64,000 nucleotides of DNA. Source: an uncultured Butyricicoccus sp. Lineage in GTDB: Bacteria; Bacillota; Clostridia; Oscillospirales; Butyricicoccaceae. Below, piece after piece: positions 45,750-54,522 of this stretch (position 1 is its first letter; every line of letters begins with the position of its first letter). Both the position numbers and the translations under genes were made by a program. The DNA is taken from the NCBI GenBank assembly GCA_934532985.1, contig CAKTAV010000009.1, positions 18,162 through 82,161 on the forward strand, given 5' to 3'. Below the pieces are notes generated by a model. That model made no database searches. It was not told where the DNA came from and saw only the letters and a program-made list of their open reading frames with translations.

Positions 45750-46721
45750 ATGAAATTATTTACTTCCGCCGATCTCGCCTCCGTGCGCACGGTCGGCATC
45801 CCGCGCGCCCTGCTGTATCACCGCTACGGCGTGCAGTGGACAACGTTTCTGGAGCAGCTCGGGCTGACCTGCGTGCTCAGTCCGGAGACGGATAAACAAA
45901 TTGTGGAGCACGGTAACGCGTGCTCGATTGATGAGAGTTGCCTGTCGTTCAAAATTTTTCTCGGTCATGTAGAATGGCTGATCGGCCGATGTGACGCAAT
46001 TTTTGTGCCGCGCATCGCCAATTATGGAGAATATTGCGATATGTGTACGAAATTCCACGCACTGCCGGATCTGGTGCGGCATACGTTCCACAGTCGCTGT
46101 CCGCAGCTGGTGGATATGCAGGTGGATCTGACGCATGACTGTCCGGAAAAGCCGGCGTTTGTTGAGGTAGGGCTGCGGCTGGGCAAGACCAAAAAGCAGG
46201 CAGTACACGCCTATGACGCGGCCTGCAAGGCGCAGGCACAGTCGGAAAAGCAGAGGGCCAAGGCGCTGGCGCAGTCCATCAAGAAGCAGCACGGCATGAA
46301 TATTCTGCTGGTGGGACATCCGTATGTGCTGCGCGACGAATATCTCGGACGGCAGCCGGCGCGCATTTTAAAGGAGCTGGGCGTCAACCTGCTGTTTGCT
46401 GACGACGTGAATCGGAACGATGCGCGCAAGGCCGCACGGTCGTTTTCCCGCATGATACCATGGATGATCAGCCGCGAGCTGGTGGGCTCCATTCTGATGC
46501 TGCAAAAGCATGTGGACGGCATTGTCCTGCTGACGGCCTTCCCGTGCGGACCGGACTCTATGATTAACGAGATGATTTTGCGGCGGCTCAAGTCCACGCC
46601 GACGCTGCAGCTGACGCTGGACATGCAGACGGGAACGGCGGGCTTGGAAACCCGTTTGGAGAGCTTTGTCGATATTCTGCACTACAAAAAGGAGGGTGGA
46701 TATGGCGGCAACCGTTCGTGA
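45750..46721 (+). CDS. DUF2229 protein, acyl-CoA dehydratase activase-related
   Basis: A 323-residue protein resembling the DUF2229 part of large activase-related proteins (COG3581-like). It opens with RTVGIPRALLYHRYGVQW and holds cysteines in NACSIDESCLSFK and DMCTKFHALPD that could bind an iron-sulfur cluster. In many Clostridia this region is fused to BadF-type ATPase domains; here it is a separate gene. It overlaps the next gene by 20 bases. The ATG at 45750 is seven bases from GAGGA. Confidence 0.82.
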   Translation: MKLFTSADLASVRTVGIPRALLYHRYGVQWTTFLEQLGLTCVLSPETDKQIVEHGNACSIDESCLSFKIFLGHVEWLIGRCDAIFVPRIANYGEYCDMCTKFHALPDLVRHTFHSRCPQLVDMQVDLTHDCPEKPAFVEVGLRLGKTKKQAVHAYDAACKAQAQSEKQRAKALAQSIKKQHGMNILLVGHPYVLRDEYLGRQPARILKELGVNLLFADDVNRNDARKAARSFSRMIPWMISRELVGSILMLQKHVDGIVLLTAFPCGPDSMINEMILRRLKSTPTLQLTLDMQTGTAGLETRLESFVDILHYKKEGGYGGNRS

Positions 46722-47781
46722 GAAAAAGGTGGTGTTCCCGCGCGTGGGACACTATAACGTCGTGTTCAAGTATTTTATCGAGCAGGGCTTGGGCGCGACC
46801 TATGTCATGCAGCCCGAGATGACGCGCCGGACGCTGGAGCTGGGCAGCAAATACAGCCCGGATTTTGTCTGCGCGCCGTTTAAGCACACGCTGGGCAGCA
46901 TTATTGAGGGCCTGGAATGCGGCGCAAATACCGTCGTGGCCCCGGGCGGCCCGTGCCGGTTGGCGTATTATGGCGAGCTGGAGCAGCAGATTCTGCATGA
47001 CCTCGGCTATGAGTTCGACTTTCTGGATATTGCCGAGCTGCGCTATTCCAAACCGAAGGATTATGTTAAGCTGATGCGCAAGCTGAATCCGAAGCTGTCC
47101 ATGCCACGCATGCTGGCGGCGGGTGCGGATACCATTAAGGCGATTGAGCATCTGGACGAGATCGAAGCGCTGTATCATCAGAAGCTCGGCTTTGAAACCG
47201 AGAACGGCTCGTTCCAGAAAGCGTTTACGCGCTATTTGCATGCGCTGGAGCAGGCGCAGTCGGGCGCCGAGCTGCGCAAGGCATACAATAAGGCGCACGA
47301 GGCCATGACGCATCTGCCGACCAACAAACCGGATCATCCGCTGCGCGTCGGCATTATCGGCGAATACTATACCGTTATGGACGCGTTCGGCAATCTGAAT
47401 CTGGAGGAAAAGCTGGCAAAGATGGGGACAGAGGTGTATCGCTGGATGAACATTACGCATCGAAATTTGGGCTATCATGAATCTAATCTGCTGGCGGGAC
47501 TGGGAGACTACAGCAAATATGTTATGGGCCCGACTACGGTTGGCACGCTCCACGCGGCGAAGCGCTATTGTGAGCGGCAGTTTGACGGCATTATCCATGT
47601 CAAGTCGTTTGGATGCACGCCGGAGGTCGATGCGATTCCGGCGATTCAGACGATTGCTGCGGATCACAAGGTTCCGGTTTTGTTCCTGAGCTATGACTCC
47701 CAGACGAGCGATACGGGACTGAACACCCGTCTGGAGGCATTTTATGATATGATTTCGATGAGAAAGAAGACGTTACGATGA
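46702..47781 (+). CDS. 2-hydroxyacyl-CoA dehydratase-like protein (HgdB family)
   Basis: A 359-residue protein of the COG3580/2-hydroxyacyl-CoA dehydratase D-component-like group. Likely cluster cysteines are in DFVCAPFKHTLGS and APGGPCRLAYYGELEQQ, with another in KSFGCTPEVDAIP. The ATG at 46702 has AAGGAGGG about eight bases before it and lies inside the previous gene's end. The next gene overlaps by four bases. The three genes form one coupled operon whose substrate is unknown. Confidence 0.82.
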   Translation: MAATVREKKVVFPRVGHYNVVFKYFIEQGLGATYVMQPEMTRRTLELGSKYSPDFVCAPFKHTLGSIIEGLECGANTVVAPGGPCRLAYYGELEQQILHDLGYEFDFLDIAELRYSKPKDYVKLMRKLNPKLSMPRMLAAGADTIKAIEHLDEIEALYHQKLGFETENGSFQKAFTRYLHALEQAQSGAELRKAYNKAHEAMTHLPTNKPDHPLRVGIIGEYYTVMDAFGNLNLEEKLAKMGTEVYRWMNITHRNLGYHESNLLAGLGDYSKYVMGPTTVGTLHAAKRYCERQFDGIIHVKSFGCTPEVDAIPAIQTIAADHKVPVLFLSYDSQTSDTGLNTRLEAFYDMISMRKKTLR

Positions 47782-48734
47782 AAAATGCATATTTAGGTAT
47801 TGATATTGGCTCCATCTCCACCAAAGGCGTGATTATTGACGACCACGGAACGATTCTCGCCAGCGAGTATCTGTGGACCGAGGGCAACCCGATGGCGGCA
47901 TCCAAAAAGCTGCTGCACATTTTGCATGATAAGCTGGACTGTGAGCAGTATCAGGTGGTGGCGTCCGGCACGACCGGCAGTGCCCGCAAGCTCGTGGGCG
48001 CGATGTGCGGTGCGAGTGTGGTAAAAAATGAAATTACGGCGCATTCCGTCGGCACGACGACGCTGCATCCGGATGTCCGGACGATTTTGGAGATTGGCGG
48101 ACAGGATTCCAAGATCATCTGTGTGGAAAACAGCATTGCGGTGGACTACGCGATGAATACACTGTGCGCAGCGGGAACCGGATCATTTCTGTCCAGTCAG
48201 GCGCATCGCCTGGGCGTCGAGGTAGAGGACTTCGGCAAGATTGCGCTGACGTCGGAGAATCCGTCGAATATTGCCGCGCGCTGTACGGTATTTGCGGAAT
48301 CCGACTTGATTCACAAGCTGCAAATGGGACACCGCCGCGAGGATATCATCGCAGGCCTGTGCCGCGCGGTGGCGACGAACTATCTGAATAACGTGGCAAA
48401 GGGAAAGAAGATTGTCGGCCCGGTTGTGTTTCAGGGCGGCGTGAGCAAAAATATCGGTGTCGTCAAGGCGTTTGAAAAAGAGCTGAAGATGCCGATTATT
48501 GTGGATGAAAACGGTCATCTGATGGGCGCATATGGCATTGCGATTATGGCAAAAAACAGCGGAAAGCGCGAAGCATTCCACTTTGAGGTAGCGGATATTG
48601 ATTTTCAGACCCGAGAGGTTAACTGCGGTCACTGTGCAAACCATTGCGAGATTATTTGCGTGTATGGTGACGGTAAGCTGATTGATGCGTGGGGTAATCG
48701 GTGCGATCGAGGGGAGATTAAGGTGAGAGCATGA
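47778..48734 (+). CDS. CoA-substrate-specific enzyme activase (BadF/HgdC family ATPase)
   Basis: A 318-residue ATPase of the BadF/BadG/BcrA/BcrD family, which uses ATP to push an electron into a dehydratase or reductase. The actin-like fold shows in GIDIGSISTKGVIIDD (residues 7-22), EIGGQDSKI and FQGGVSKN. The cluster cysteine is in LCAAGTGSF. It ends in a cysteine-rich CGHCANHCEI...CDRG tail, suggesting an additional metal site. Its likely partners are the two preceding gene products. Confidence 0.88.
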   Translation: MKNAYLGIDIGSISTKGVIIDDHGTILASEYLWTEGNPMAASKKLLHILHDKLDCEQYQVVASGTTGSARKLVGAMCGASVVKNEITAHSVGTTTLHPDVRTILEIGGQDSKIICVENSIAVDYAMNTLCAAGTGSFLSSQAHRLGVEVEDFGKIALTSENPSNIAARCTVFAESDLIHKLQMGHRREDIIAGLCRAVATNYLNNVAKGKKIVGPVVFQGGVSKNIGVVKAFEKELKMPIIVDENGHLMGAYGIAIMAKNSGKREAFHFEVADIDFQTREVNCGHCANHCEIICVYGDGKLIDAWGNRCDRGEIKVRA

Positions 48735-48763
48735 CGGTGCGCTTAGCGGTTAGATTGTTTTGT

Positions 48764-48815
48764 CGGTAAGCCGAAGCAGACTTGTTGGTCCCGCTCCGCG
48801 GCGGCCCCATTTCCT
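48764..48815 (+). repeat. R4 dispersed repeat, copy 1
   Basis: A ~52-base segment beginning CGGTAAGCCGAAGCAGACTT matches 50802-50855 in the same orientation. The rest of 48735-49182 holds R1 copy E and R2 copy 2 and no gene. Confidence 0.65.
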
Positions 48816-49003
48816 GTCATCAGACAAGAAGTGGGGAAAAGAAACTGATTCAGGAAACTACGTTTCCTAAAGACCTTCCTTAGCGCGTTACACGCGGAAA
48901 AACTGGATTCGAAGTTTTTCCGCTATCGTAGGCTGTTGTGGCTGAGAGAAAGAAACGGAAATGTTAACCATTCGTTTTTAGAGTAAGTCTTATTATATAT
49001 CGC

Positions 49004-49074
49004 GACGCACCAAAGGCGTCCCTTGATGCAAGGGAAGCTGCAATTGCGTAGCAATTGACTGAAGGGATTAAAAT
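49004..49074. repeat. R1 dispersed repeat, copy E (half element)
   Basis: Carries TCCCTTGATGCAAGGGA, the hairpin CAATTGCGTAGCAATTG and the end CTGAAGGGATTAAAAT. It is the near-exact reverse of the left half of copy A. Confidence 0.78.
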
Positions 49075-49107
49075 TTGAAATGATAGATAGTTTTCTCTGA
49101 GAGCAGA

Positions 49108-49226
49108 CAGGTGGTACACAGCAAAAGAAAATGTACTTCTCTCGCTAACAACTACGGCAAAGTGAATAAACAAATAGAGAGTAAAACCAAAAGGGTCTGT
49201 TGCAAACAACATTGCAACAGACCCTT
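49108..49226 (+). repeat. R2 dispersed repeat, copy 2
   Basis: GCAAAAGAAAATGTACTTCT followed by CTAACAACTACGG...CAAATAGAG and the stem GGGTCTGTTGCAA / TTGCAACAGACCC. The stem also works as the terminator of the minus-strand MATE gene. Confidence 0.75.
49183..49226 (-). terminator. Terminator of the second MATE gene
   Basis: AAGGGTCTGTTGCAA / TTGCAACAGACCCTT with a U-rich tail on the minus strand. Confidence 0.8.
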
Positions 49227-49233
49227 ATCTATC

Positions 49234-50610
49234 TTATGCTTGTTTATGATGCTGACGGAACAGCTTTGTCGGTGCGACATCCGCGCCGGAATCGTTCCAC
49301 ACGCCGCGCAGATAATAGAATACGGATAGCGCCGTTCCGATGATCCAGCCCACCGGGTATGCCCAGCAGACCGCACGGAAACCGAGCAGACCGGCGCAGG
49401 CATACGAGAAAAGAATGCGAATCAGCAGATCGGAGAACGTCGTCGCCATAAAGGCCTTCATCGCGCCGCCGCCGCGCAGGATGCTGTCGCAGCAGTTTTT
49501 GATGCCGACGAGGAAGTAGAACGGAGCAATCGAGTGCAGGAACTGCGCGCCGATGGTAATGACAGCCGACTGTGAGGAGTCCGTGATAAACAGGCGGAGC
49601 AGCTGGTCTGCGTCGAGAAAAAAGAGCAGATTAACCGAGAGAATTGTGACCTCAGCGATGACGATCGAGATGCGCAGACCCTGACGAACGCGGTCAAACT
49701 CCCGCGCGCCAATATTCTGGGATGCAAAGGTGGACAGTGCATTCGGAAAGGTGTTCATGACCATCAGCGCAAAGGTGCTGATCTTGAGTGCAGCGGAAAA
49801 GGCCGCAATCGTGTCCGCACCAAAGCTGTTGACGATGCTCTGCACCAGAAAAATGCCGACCGAGACAAACGACTGCTGACAGATACTCGGGATGGCAATA
49901 TACAGAATATTGCGCAGCAGGCTGCGGTTAAACAGCTCGACATGGCCCTCCGTTTGGATTGCGCGGATACGGCGGATGAGCAGAGCGGCGGCAAGCAGGG
50001 CGGCGATGCCCTGTGCGATGACGGTTGCCCATGCCAGACCGGCGACGCCCCATTGCAGCTGGTTGACAAAGAACAGATCTAGTGCGACGTTGAGTACGGA
50101 GGAAAAGATCAGGAAATATAGCGGCGTACGCGAATCGCCGAGACCGTTGTAAATCGACGTGACGGCGTTATACAGAAAGACAAACACCAAGCCGCTGACG
50201 TAAATACGCAGATACTGTGCCGAGGCGGCAAAGATGGATTCCGGCGTGTGGATGAAATGCAGCAGCGCCGAGCTGCTGAGCAGACCGATGGCGGTGAGCA
50301 GCAGGGAGACGGACACGAGCGTGATGATGGTGGTATACGTCGCGCTCTTGACGCGGTTCATCAGCTTGGCGCCGAACAGCTGCGAGATGACAACCGAGCT
50401 GCCGACGCTTGCGCCGGTGGCGACCGCCAGAAACAGTGTGGTGATCGGATAGGATGCGCCGGTGGCAGCCAATCCGTCAACGCCGAGAAATTTTCCGGCG
50501 ATAATGCTGTCGATGATGCTGTACAGCTGCTGAAAAATCATGCTGGTCAGCATCGGCAGCGAAAAGGTAATGAGAAGTTTGAGCGGATTGCCGCTGGTCA
50601 TGCGATTCAT
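49234..50610 (-). CDS. MATE-family efflux transporter
   Basis: A 458-residue, twelve-helix MATE protein. N-terminal PLKLLITFSLPMLTSMIFQQLYS and the segment VGIKNCCDSILRGGG are typical of the NorM/DinF-related clostridial group. The ATG at 50610 has GGGAGA before it; a longer frame reaching 50688 lacks a ribosome-binding site. It is flanked on both sides by the same repeats (R4 and R2) in direct orientation, so the gene is on a segment that could be lost or doubled by recombination. It is a different subgroup from the MATE gene at 34 kb. Confidence 0.93.
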   Translation of the reverse strand: MNRMTSGNPLKLLITFSLPMLTSMIFQQLYSIIDSIIAGKFLGVDGLAATGASYPITTLFLAVATGASVGSSVVISQLFGAKLMNRVKSATYTTIITLVSVSLLLTAIGLLSSSALLHFIHTPESIFAASAQYLRIYVSGLVFVFLYNAVTSIYNGLGDSRTPLYFLIFSSVLNVALDLFFVNQLQWGVAGLAWATVIAQGIAALLAAALLIRRIRAIQTEGHVELFNRSLLRNILYIAIPSICQQSFVSVGIFLVQSIVNSFGADTIAAFSAALKISTFALMVMNTFPNALSTFASQNIGAREFDRVRQGLRISIVIAEVTILSVNLLFFLDADQLLRLFITDSSQSAVITIGAQFLHSIAPFYFLVGIKNCCDSILRGGGAMKAFMATTFSDLLIRILFSYACAGLLGFRAVCWAYPVGWIIGTALSVFYYLRGVWNDSGADVAPTKLFRQHHKQA

Positions 50611-51162
50611 GGATAGTTGTCTCCCTGTAATGGTATCTTGTTGGTGTGATTTTGTATGCTTTTTGATGCTGCAAGTATTGTAAGGCAATATGCACTAAAA
50701 TTCAACTGTTACATTGTGCAAAATGACGATTCTTTTCTGGGTGGGGTTTTGGGATGTTTGCTGAGGTAACAAGAAGGAGGTGGATAATTCAGTTGCTTTA
50801 CCGGTTAGCCGAATCAGACTTGTTCCTCCCGCTCCGCTCGACCGCTCCATTGCCTCGCTCCTCAAATTCCAAACGTTTTGCTGGTTTGGAATTTGAATCA
50901 TCGTAAGGGCTACTTTGTAAGCTGGGAGATAGCAAACTACTGCTTCAATGCACAATCCAGCGCAGCGATTGTGTATTGAGAGAGCAAGGCCACGGAGTGG
51001 CTGAGACGTGCTGATGCCTCAGCGCGTCGATGTAACGCAGTGCGCCGCAGCGATGGACGCCGCTCCTGACTGGGTTTCTTTTCGTGCATTTTCTTTTGGC
51101 AGCAAAAGAAAATGTACTTCTCGCGCCAACAATTACAGCAGAGTCGGCAAGCAAATAGAGTG
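50611..51162. other. Repeat-filled gap: R4 copy 2, R3 copy B, R2 copy 3
   Basis: R4 lies at 50802-50855. R3 lies at 50852-51062 with the inverted pair CAAATTCCAAACG / GGTTTGGAATTTG and the GAGTGG...GAGACGT segment. R2 starts at about 51070 with TTTTCTTTTGGCAGCAAAAG. Frames crossing this region (for example one with KYIFFCCQKKM) are repeat artefacts. Confidence 0.7.
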
Positions 51163-51201
51163 AAATAAAACAGAGTCTGCCGCATTAATTGCAGCAGACT
51201 C
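51070..51201 (+). repeat. R2 dispersed repeat, copy 3
   Basis: Palindrome TTTTCTTTTGGCAGCAAAAG continuing AAAATGTACTTCT, then CAAGCAAATAGAG, and the stem GAGTCTGC/GCAGACTC, a diverged version of the usual R2 stem. Confidence 0.75.
51163..51201 (-). terminator. Terminator of the LCP gene
   Basis: GAGTCTGC.GCA / TGC.GCAGACTC stem with U-rich minus-strand tail, inside R2. Confidence 0.7.
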
Positions 51202-51234
51202 CTGTGAAATCCATATTGCTTTGTCAATCCCGTA

Positions 51235-52452
51235 TCAGTATGAAGCGCTGTCACTGCTTTCGGAAGAGACCACCGTCGGCGTGATGTCATTGTAGAAATA
51301 TTCCTTCAGATGCTGGGAAAGAATCTCATCGCTGAAGGTGATGACTGACATACCGTCCGCTGTCGTGCCATAGTTCCACTCGCCGTCCAGCGGGAGGCGT
51401 GTGTGCTCCATCGCGGGCTTGCCCTTGCTTGCGGCGGTCTTTGCCAGCAGCATAAAGTCCTGCTTGCTCAGGGAGGTTGTGATGTTCGGCATCAAACCGT
51501 TGAGGAAGCGCACTAAGGTAATCGGATTGCCGTTGGTCGCCTTAGCAAAGACCTGATTGAGGACGGTGGACTGCCGCTCAGTACGGCTCCAGTCACCGCC
51601 GGTGTTGCCTTTGCGGATACGTCCGTAGGTCATAGCTTGTACACCGTTGAGCTTTTGTTCGCCGGACTTCTTGATTTTATTCTTTTTATATTTCAGTCCG
51701 TTGGCCTTGCAGTATTCCTTGATGAACTTGTTGGTTTCCTTGCGCTCGGCCTTGGTGACGTTGATTTTAACGCCGCCGACCGAGTCGATGATATTCGCCA
51801 TCTCGCCGAAGTCAACCGAAATGTACTCTGAGATATTCAGATCGAAATCCTGATTCAAGACATCCATCGTCAGCTGCGGGCCGCCGTAGCTGTAGGCGTG
51901 TGCGAGTTTGGTCATGCCGTAGCCTGGGATGTTGACATAGCTGTCGCGCATGAGCGAGACCATTTTCACCTTGCCGGTGTTGCCGTTGACGTTCATGACC
52001 ATGATGGCATCCGAGCGGGTGCCGCTCTCGGCGTTGCCCTCACGGGTATCCACGCCAAACAGCGCGATATTGACCGAATTGTTGTCCAGCGTGAGCGCGG
52101 ATTCATTGGTGCTGTCATAATTATAGCTGTTGAACAGATGGTTGACAAACAGCAGTGTACCGGCAAACAGAGCCAGCAGCACAATGACAATAATCGCGAC
52201 GATATGCCGCTTTTTCTTAGGCCGCTGTGGTGGGGGCGGCGCAGAACGACGGTACGACTGCGGCGGGCGCTGTGATGGACGGCGGCGCGGATCAGCGCTT
52301 CGGCGATTGGATTGGTAGCCGCGCTCATAGTCCGACGGTCGGTAGCCGTTTCGTCCGGCGCGCGGCAGCGGTCGGGTTTGATCCCAATCCTCGTCGTTGG
52401 AATAGCGATCGGAATAATACGGATCGTTTGACCGGGATGTATTTCGTCTCAT
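51235..52452 (-). CDS. LytR-CpsA-Psr (LCP) family protein
   Basis: LCP proteins attach anionic polymers or polysaccharides to peptidoglycan on the outside of the membrane. This 405-residue member has a charged, Arg/Pro-rich cytoplasmic N-terminus (about 1-80), one membrane helix (about 83-103) and the LCP domain with GVDTREGNAESGTRSDAIM, SLMRDSYVNIPG and the arginine-rich GRIRKGNTGGDWSRTERQ. AAAGGAG precedes the ATG. It stands alone, with no polymer genes adjoining. Confidence 0.93.
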   Translation of the reverse strand: MRRNTSRSNDPYYSDRYSNDEDWDQTRPLPRAGRNGYRPSDYERGYQSNRRSADPRRRPSQRPPQSYRRSAPPPPQRPKKKRHIVAIIVIVLLALFAGTLLFVNHLFNSYNYDSTNESALTLDNNSVNIALFGVDTREGNAESGTRSDAIMVMNVNGNTGKVKMVSLMRDSYVNIPGYGMTKLAHAYSYGGPQLTMDVLNQDFDLNISEYISVDFGEMANIIDSVGGVKINVTKAERKETNKFIKEYCKANGLKYKKNKIKKSGEQKLNGVQAMTYGRIRKGNTGGDWSRTERQSTVLNQVFAKATNGNPITLVRFLNGLMPNITTSLSKQDFMLLAKTAASKGKPAMEHTRLPLDGEWNYGTTADGMSVITFSDEILSQHLKEYFYNDITPTVVSSESSDSASY

Positions 52453-52654
52453 ACGAGAAATCTCCTTTGGGAAGCTGTGGCAAACAGCCTGACAGAAACA
52501 GGTGGTTGCCAAACAGGTATCGTTATCTTACCTATCATACTCGTTTCTGCCGTGCGATTCAATAAGAAAGTACAGAAATTGTCTGTAAAATCTATGTGAA
52601 TGCGGCAGAAATTTGAGGAATGCACAAAACAGACTGAGAAAAAACGCGAAAATA

Positions 52655-52683
52655 TTGTAAAGTGGTGGATAATTTCGTATAAT
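52655..52683 (+). promoter_or_regulatory. Promoter of the nucleotidyltransferase gene
   Basis: TTGTAA (52655-52660), 17 bases, TATAAT (52678-52683). It excludes the longer frame starting at 52600. Confidence 0.8.
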
Positions 52684-52737
52684 AAAAATAGAAAGATGCA
52701 TGTACTGTCACTCGGACAGAACAATGGAGGGGAAAGT

Positions 52738-53637
52738 ATGTCAAATCCAGTTTTAGTAGTAATGGCGGCGGGCATGGGCTCGCGCTTTGGCGGATTAAAG
52801 CAGATCGAGCCGGTCGGACCGAACGGACAGATTATTCTTCATTATTCGATATATGACGCATGGAAGGCGGGATTCCGCCATGTAGTGTTTATTATTAAGG
52901 AAGAGATGCGTGAGGCATTCCACGCACGCATCGGTGCATATGCCGAAAGTCTGATGAAGGTGGAATATGCGTATCAGACGTTGGATCAGCTGCCGGAGGG
53001 GTACACCATACCGGAAGGTCGAACCAAACCATTTGGCACGGGCCACGCAGTATATTGTGTGCGCGGCATGTTCCGCGAGCCATTCGCTGTCATCAATGCG
53101 GATGATTTTTATGGTGCGGATGCGTTTGATAAAATGTATCGCTATCTGAAAAATGCCAAGGATGAGGGCCGCTATCAGTATTGTATGGTTGGCTATCTGG
53201 TAGAAAATACGCTGACGGAAAACGGTACGGTGGCGCGCGGTCTCTGTCGGACGGATCACAACGGACATCTGACGGCAATTACTGAGCGTACGAAGATTTC
53301 GCGCGACGCGGCAGGTGTGATCAGTGACCCAGAGGAGGGATTGATTCCGGAGGGTACGCTGGTTTCCATGAATATGTGGGGCTTTACGCCATCGTTTCTG
53401 GATGAGCTGGAAAACGGTATGCTGGACTTCTTAAATCACAAGCTGCTGACCGATCCGATGAAGGCGGAGTTCTATCTGCCGACCGCAGTGGATCGACTGA
53501 TTCAGAGCGGCAAGGCGGTGGCGCTGGTGCTGAGTACCAGTGCGCAGTGGTACGGCGTGACCTACAAGGAGGACAAGCCGGTTGTCGTTGCTGCCCTGCG
53601 TCGGATGACGGACGAAGGCATTTATCCGGAAAAATAA
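52738..53637 (+). CDS. Sugar-phosphate nucleotidyltransferase-like protein
   Basis: A 299-residue protein of the NTP-transferase (GT-A-like) fold. The nucleotide-binding loop AAGMGSRFGGLKQ is at residues 9-21, and the metal aspartates are in INADDFYG. It resembles nucleotidyltransferases that make NDP-sugars, but has no identifiable partner, and substrate is not shown by the sequence. The ATG follows GGAGGGGAAAGT. It has its own promoter and is followed by secG with another promoter. Confidence 0.85.
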   Translation: MSNPVLVVMAAGMGSRFGGLKQIEPVGPNGQIILHYSIYDAWKAGFRHVVFIIKEEMREAFHARIGAYAESLMKVEYAYQTLDQLPEGYTIPEGRTKPFGTGHAVYCVRGMFREPFAVINADDFYGADAFDKMYRYLKNAKDEGRYQYCMVGYLVENTLTENGTVARGLCRTDHNGHLTAITERTKISRDAAGVISDPEEGLIPEGTLVSMNMWGFTPSFLDELENGMLDFLNHKLLTDPMKAEFYLPTAVDRLIQSGKAVALVLSTSAQWYGVTYKEDKPVVVAALRRMTDEGIYPEK

Positions 53638-53669
53638 GCGCAAAACCGCGTGACAGAGGAAAGTTCCTC

Positions 53670-53698
53670 TTGAAAAGATGGTTCGGTCATGCTACAAT
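53670..53698 (+). promoter_or_regulatory. Promoter of secG
   Basis: TTGAAA (53670-53675), 17 bases, TACAAT (53693-53698). Confidence 0.75.
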
Positions 53699-53769
53699 GA
53701 ACTGTACTTATAAAAAAACAACGCCGGAAGGAATTCGGGCGAATGGAATAGTATGACGGAGGAAAACAA

Positions 53770-54000
53770 ATGATTACAGTATTGAGTGTCATTCAGGTAA
53801 TTGCGTGCATCTTTTTGATTGTCACGGTTCTTCTGCAGAAGGCGCCGTCCCGCGGCCTGTCCGGTGCGGTTACCGGCGGAGTAGATACCTTCTATGGCAG
53901 AAATAAGAGCACAGGCATTGATGCGATTTTGGCAAAGGTTACGACGGCGTTCGGCGTTATCTTTATCGTTCTGTCGCTGATTCTGTGTATGCTGAGCTGA
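53770..54000 (+). CDS. secG: Protein translocase subunit SecG
   Basis: SecG is a small two-helix subunit of the SecYEG protein channel. The 76 residues show helices at about 3-22 and 55-75, joined by the conserved loop LLQKAPSRGLSGAVTGG. ACGGAGG precedes the ATG. In many Firmicutes secG adjoins rnr; here rnr is about 0.7 kb downstream on the opposite strand. Confidence 0.95.
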   Translation: MITVLSVIQVIACIFLIVTVLLQKAPSRGLSGAVTGGVDTFYGRNKSTGIDAILAKVTTAFGVIFIVLSLILCMLS

Positions 54001-54007
54001 GATAACA

Positions 54008-54037
54008 GACGCTGCTGCGTGCAGCGTCCGTTTTTTT
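54008..54037 (+). terminator. Terminator after secG
   Basis: GACGCTGC / GCAGCGTC stem, short loop, seven T. Confidence 0.88.
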
Positions 54038-54068
54038 ATCCGAGGATGTATAACAGGAGGATCGGACG

Positions 54069-54365
54069 ATGAAATTTGTGATGATTGCCTTTTTGCTGGG
54101 CTTTTTGGTGTTTGGCGGCATCGGCTTGGTGCTGCGCCTGTCGCATGACTGGAACAAGCTAGAGGTGGAAACGGACAAGCTCAGTGACCGCTCCACGGCA
54201 AAGCGGGACGGCAAGGCGATGCAGCTGATTAAGCATGAACACGTCATTGACGCGGACGCACTGGAGAAAAAAGCGGCGCGGAAATTCCGGTTGCAGCTGG
54301 TGTTTTCGGTGCTGTCGGCGGCCTGCCTGGTGGCGGCCATTGTGTGCGGCGCGATGATGCGGTAA
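54069..54365 (+). CDS. Small membrane protein of unknown function
   Basis: A 98-residue protein with hydrophobic helices at about 3-22 and 76-96 and a charged, Lys/Asp-rich middle, so both ends are likely in the membrane and the middle lies on one side. No family recognised. AGGAGG lies seven bases before the ATG. It follows the secG terminator and may rely on read-through. A terminator closes it. Confidence 0.7.
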   Translation: MKFVMIAFLLGFLVFGGIGLVLRLSHDWNKLEVETDKLSDRSTAKRDGKAMQLIKHEHVIDADALEKKAARKFRLQLVFSVLSAACLVAAIVCGAMMR

Positions 54366-54385
54366 CAAAAAGAGAAGATTGGTAT

Positions 54386-54423
54386 GGGCTGTTGCAAAGG
54401 AGCGAGTGCAACAGCCCTTTTTC
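54386..54423 (+). terminator. Terminator after the small membrane protein
   Basis: GGGCTGTTGCA / TGCAACAGCCC stem, 10-base loop, five T. The stem resembles the R2-associated terminators. Confidence 0.88.
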
Positions 54424-54522
54424 GGTGACAATGCAAAAGAAACCGTTGTACGAGGTACAGCGGTCTCTTGTTGTGTGGGGAATGATCTGAAAATAGATAG
54501 GAAATGTGATGCTGTGTTGTTA

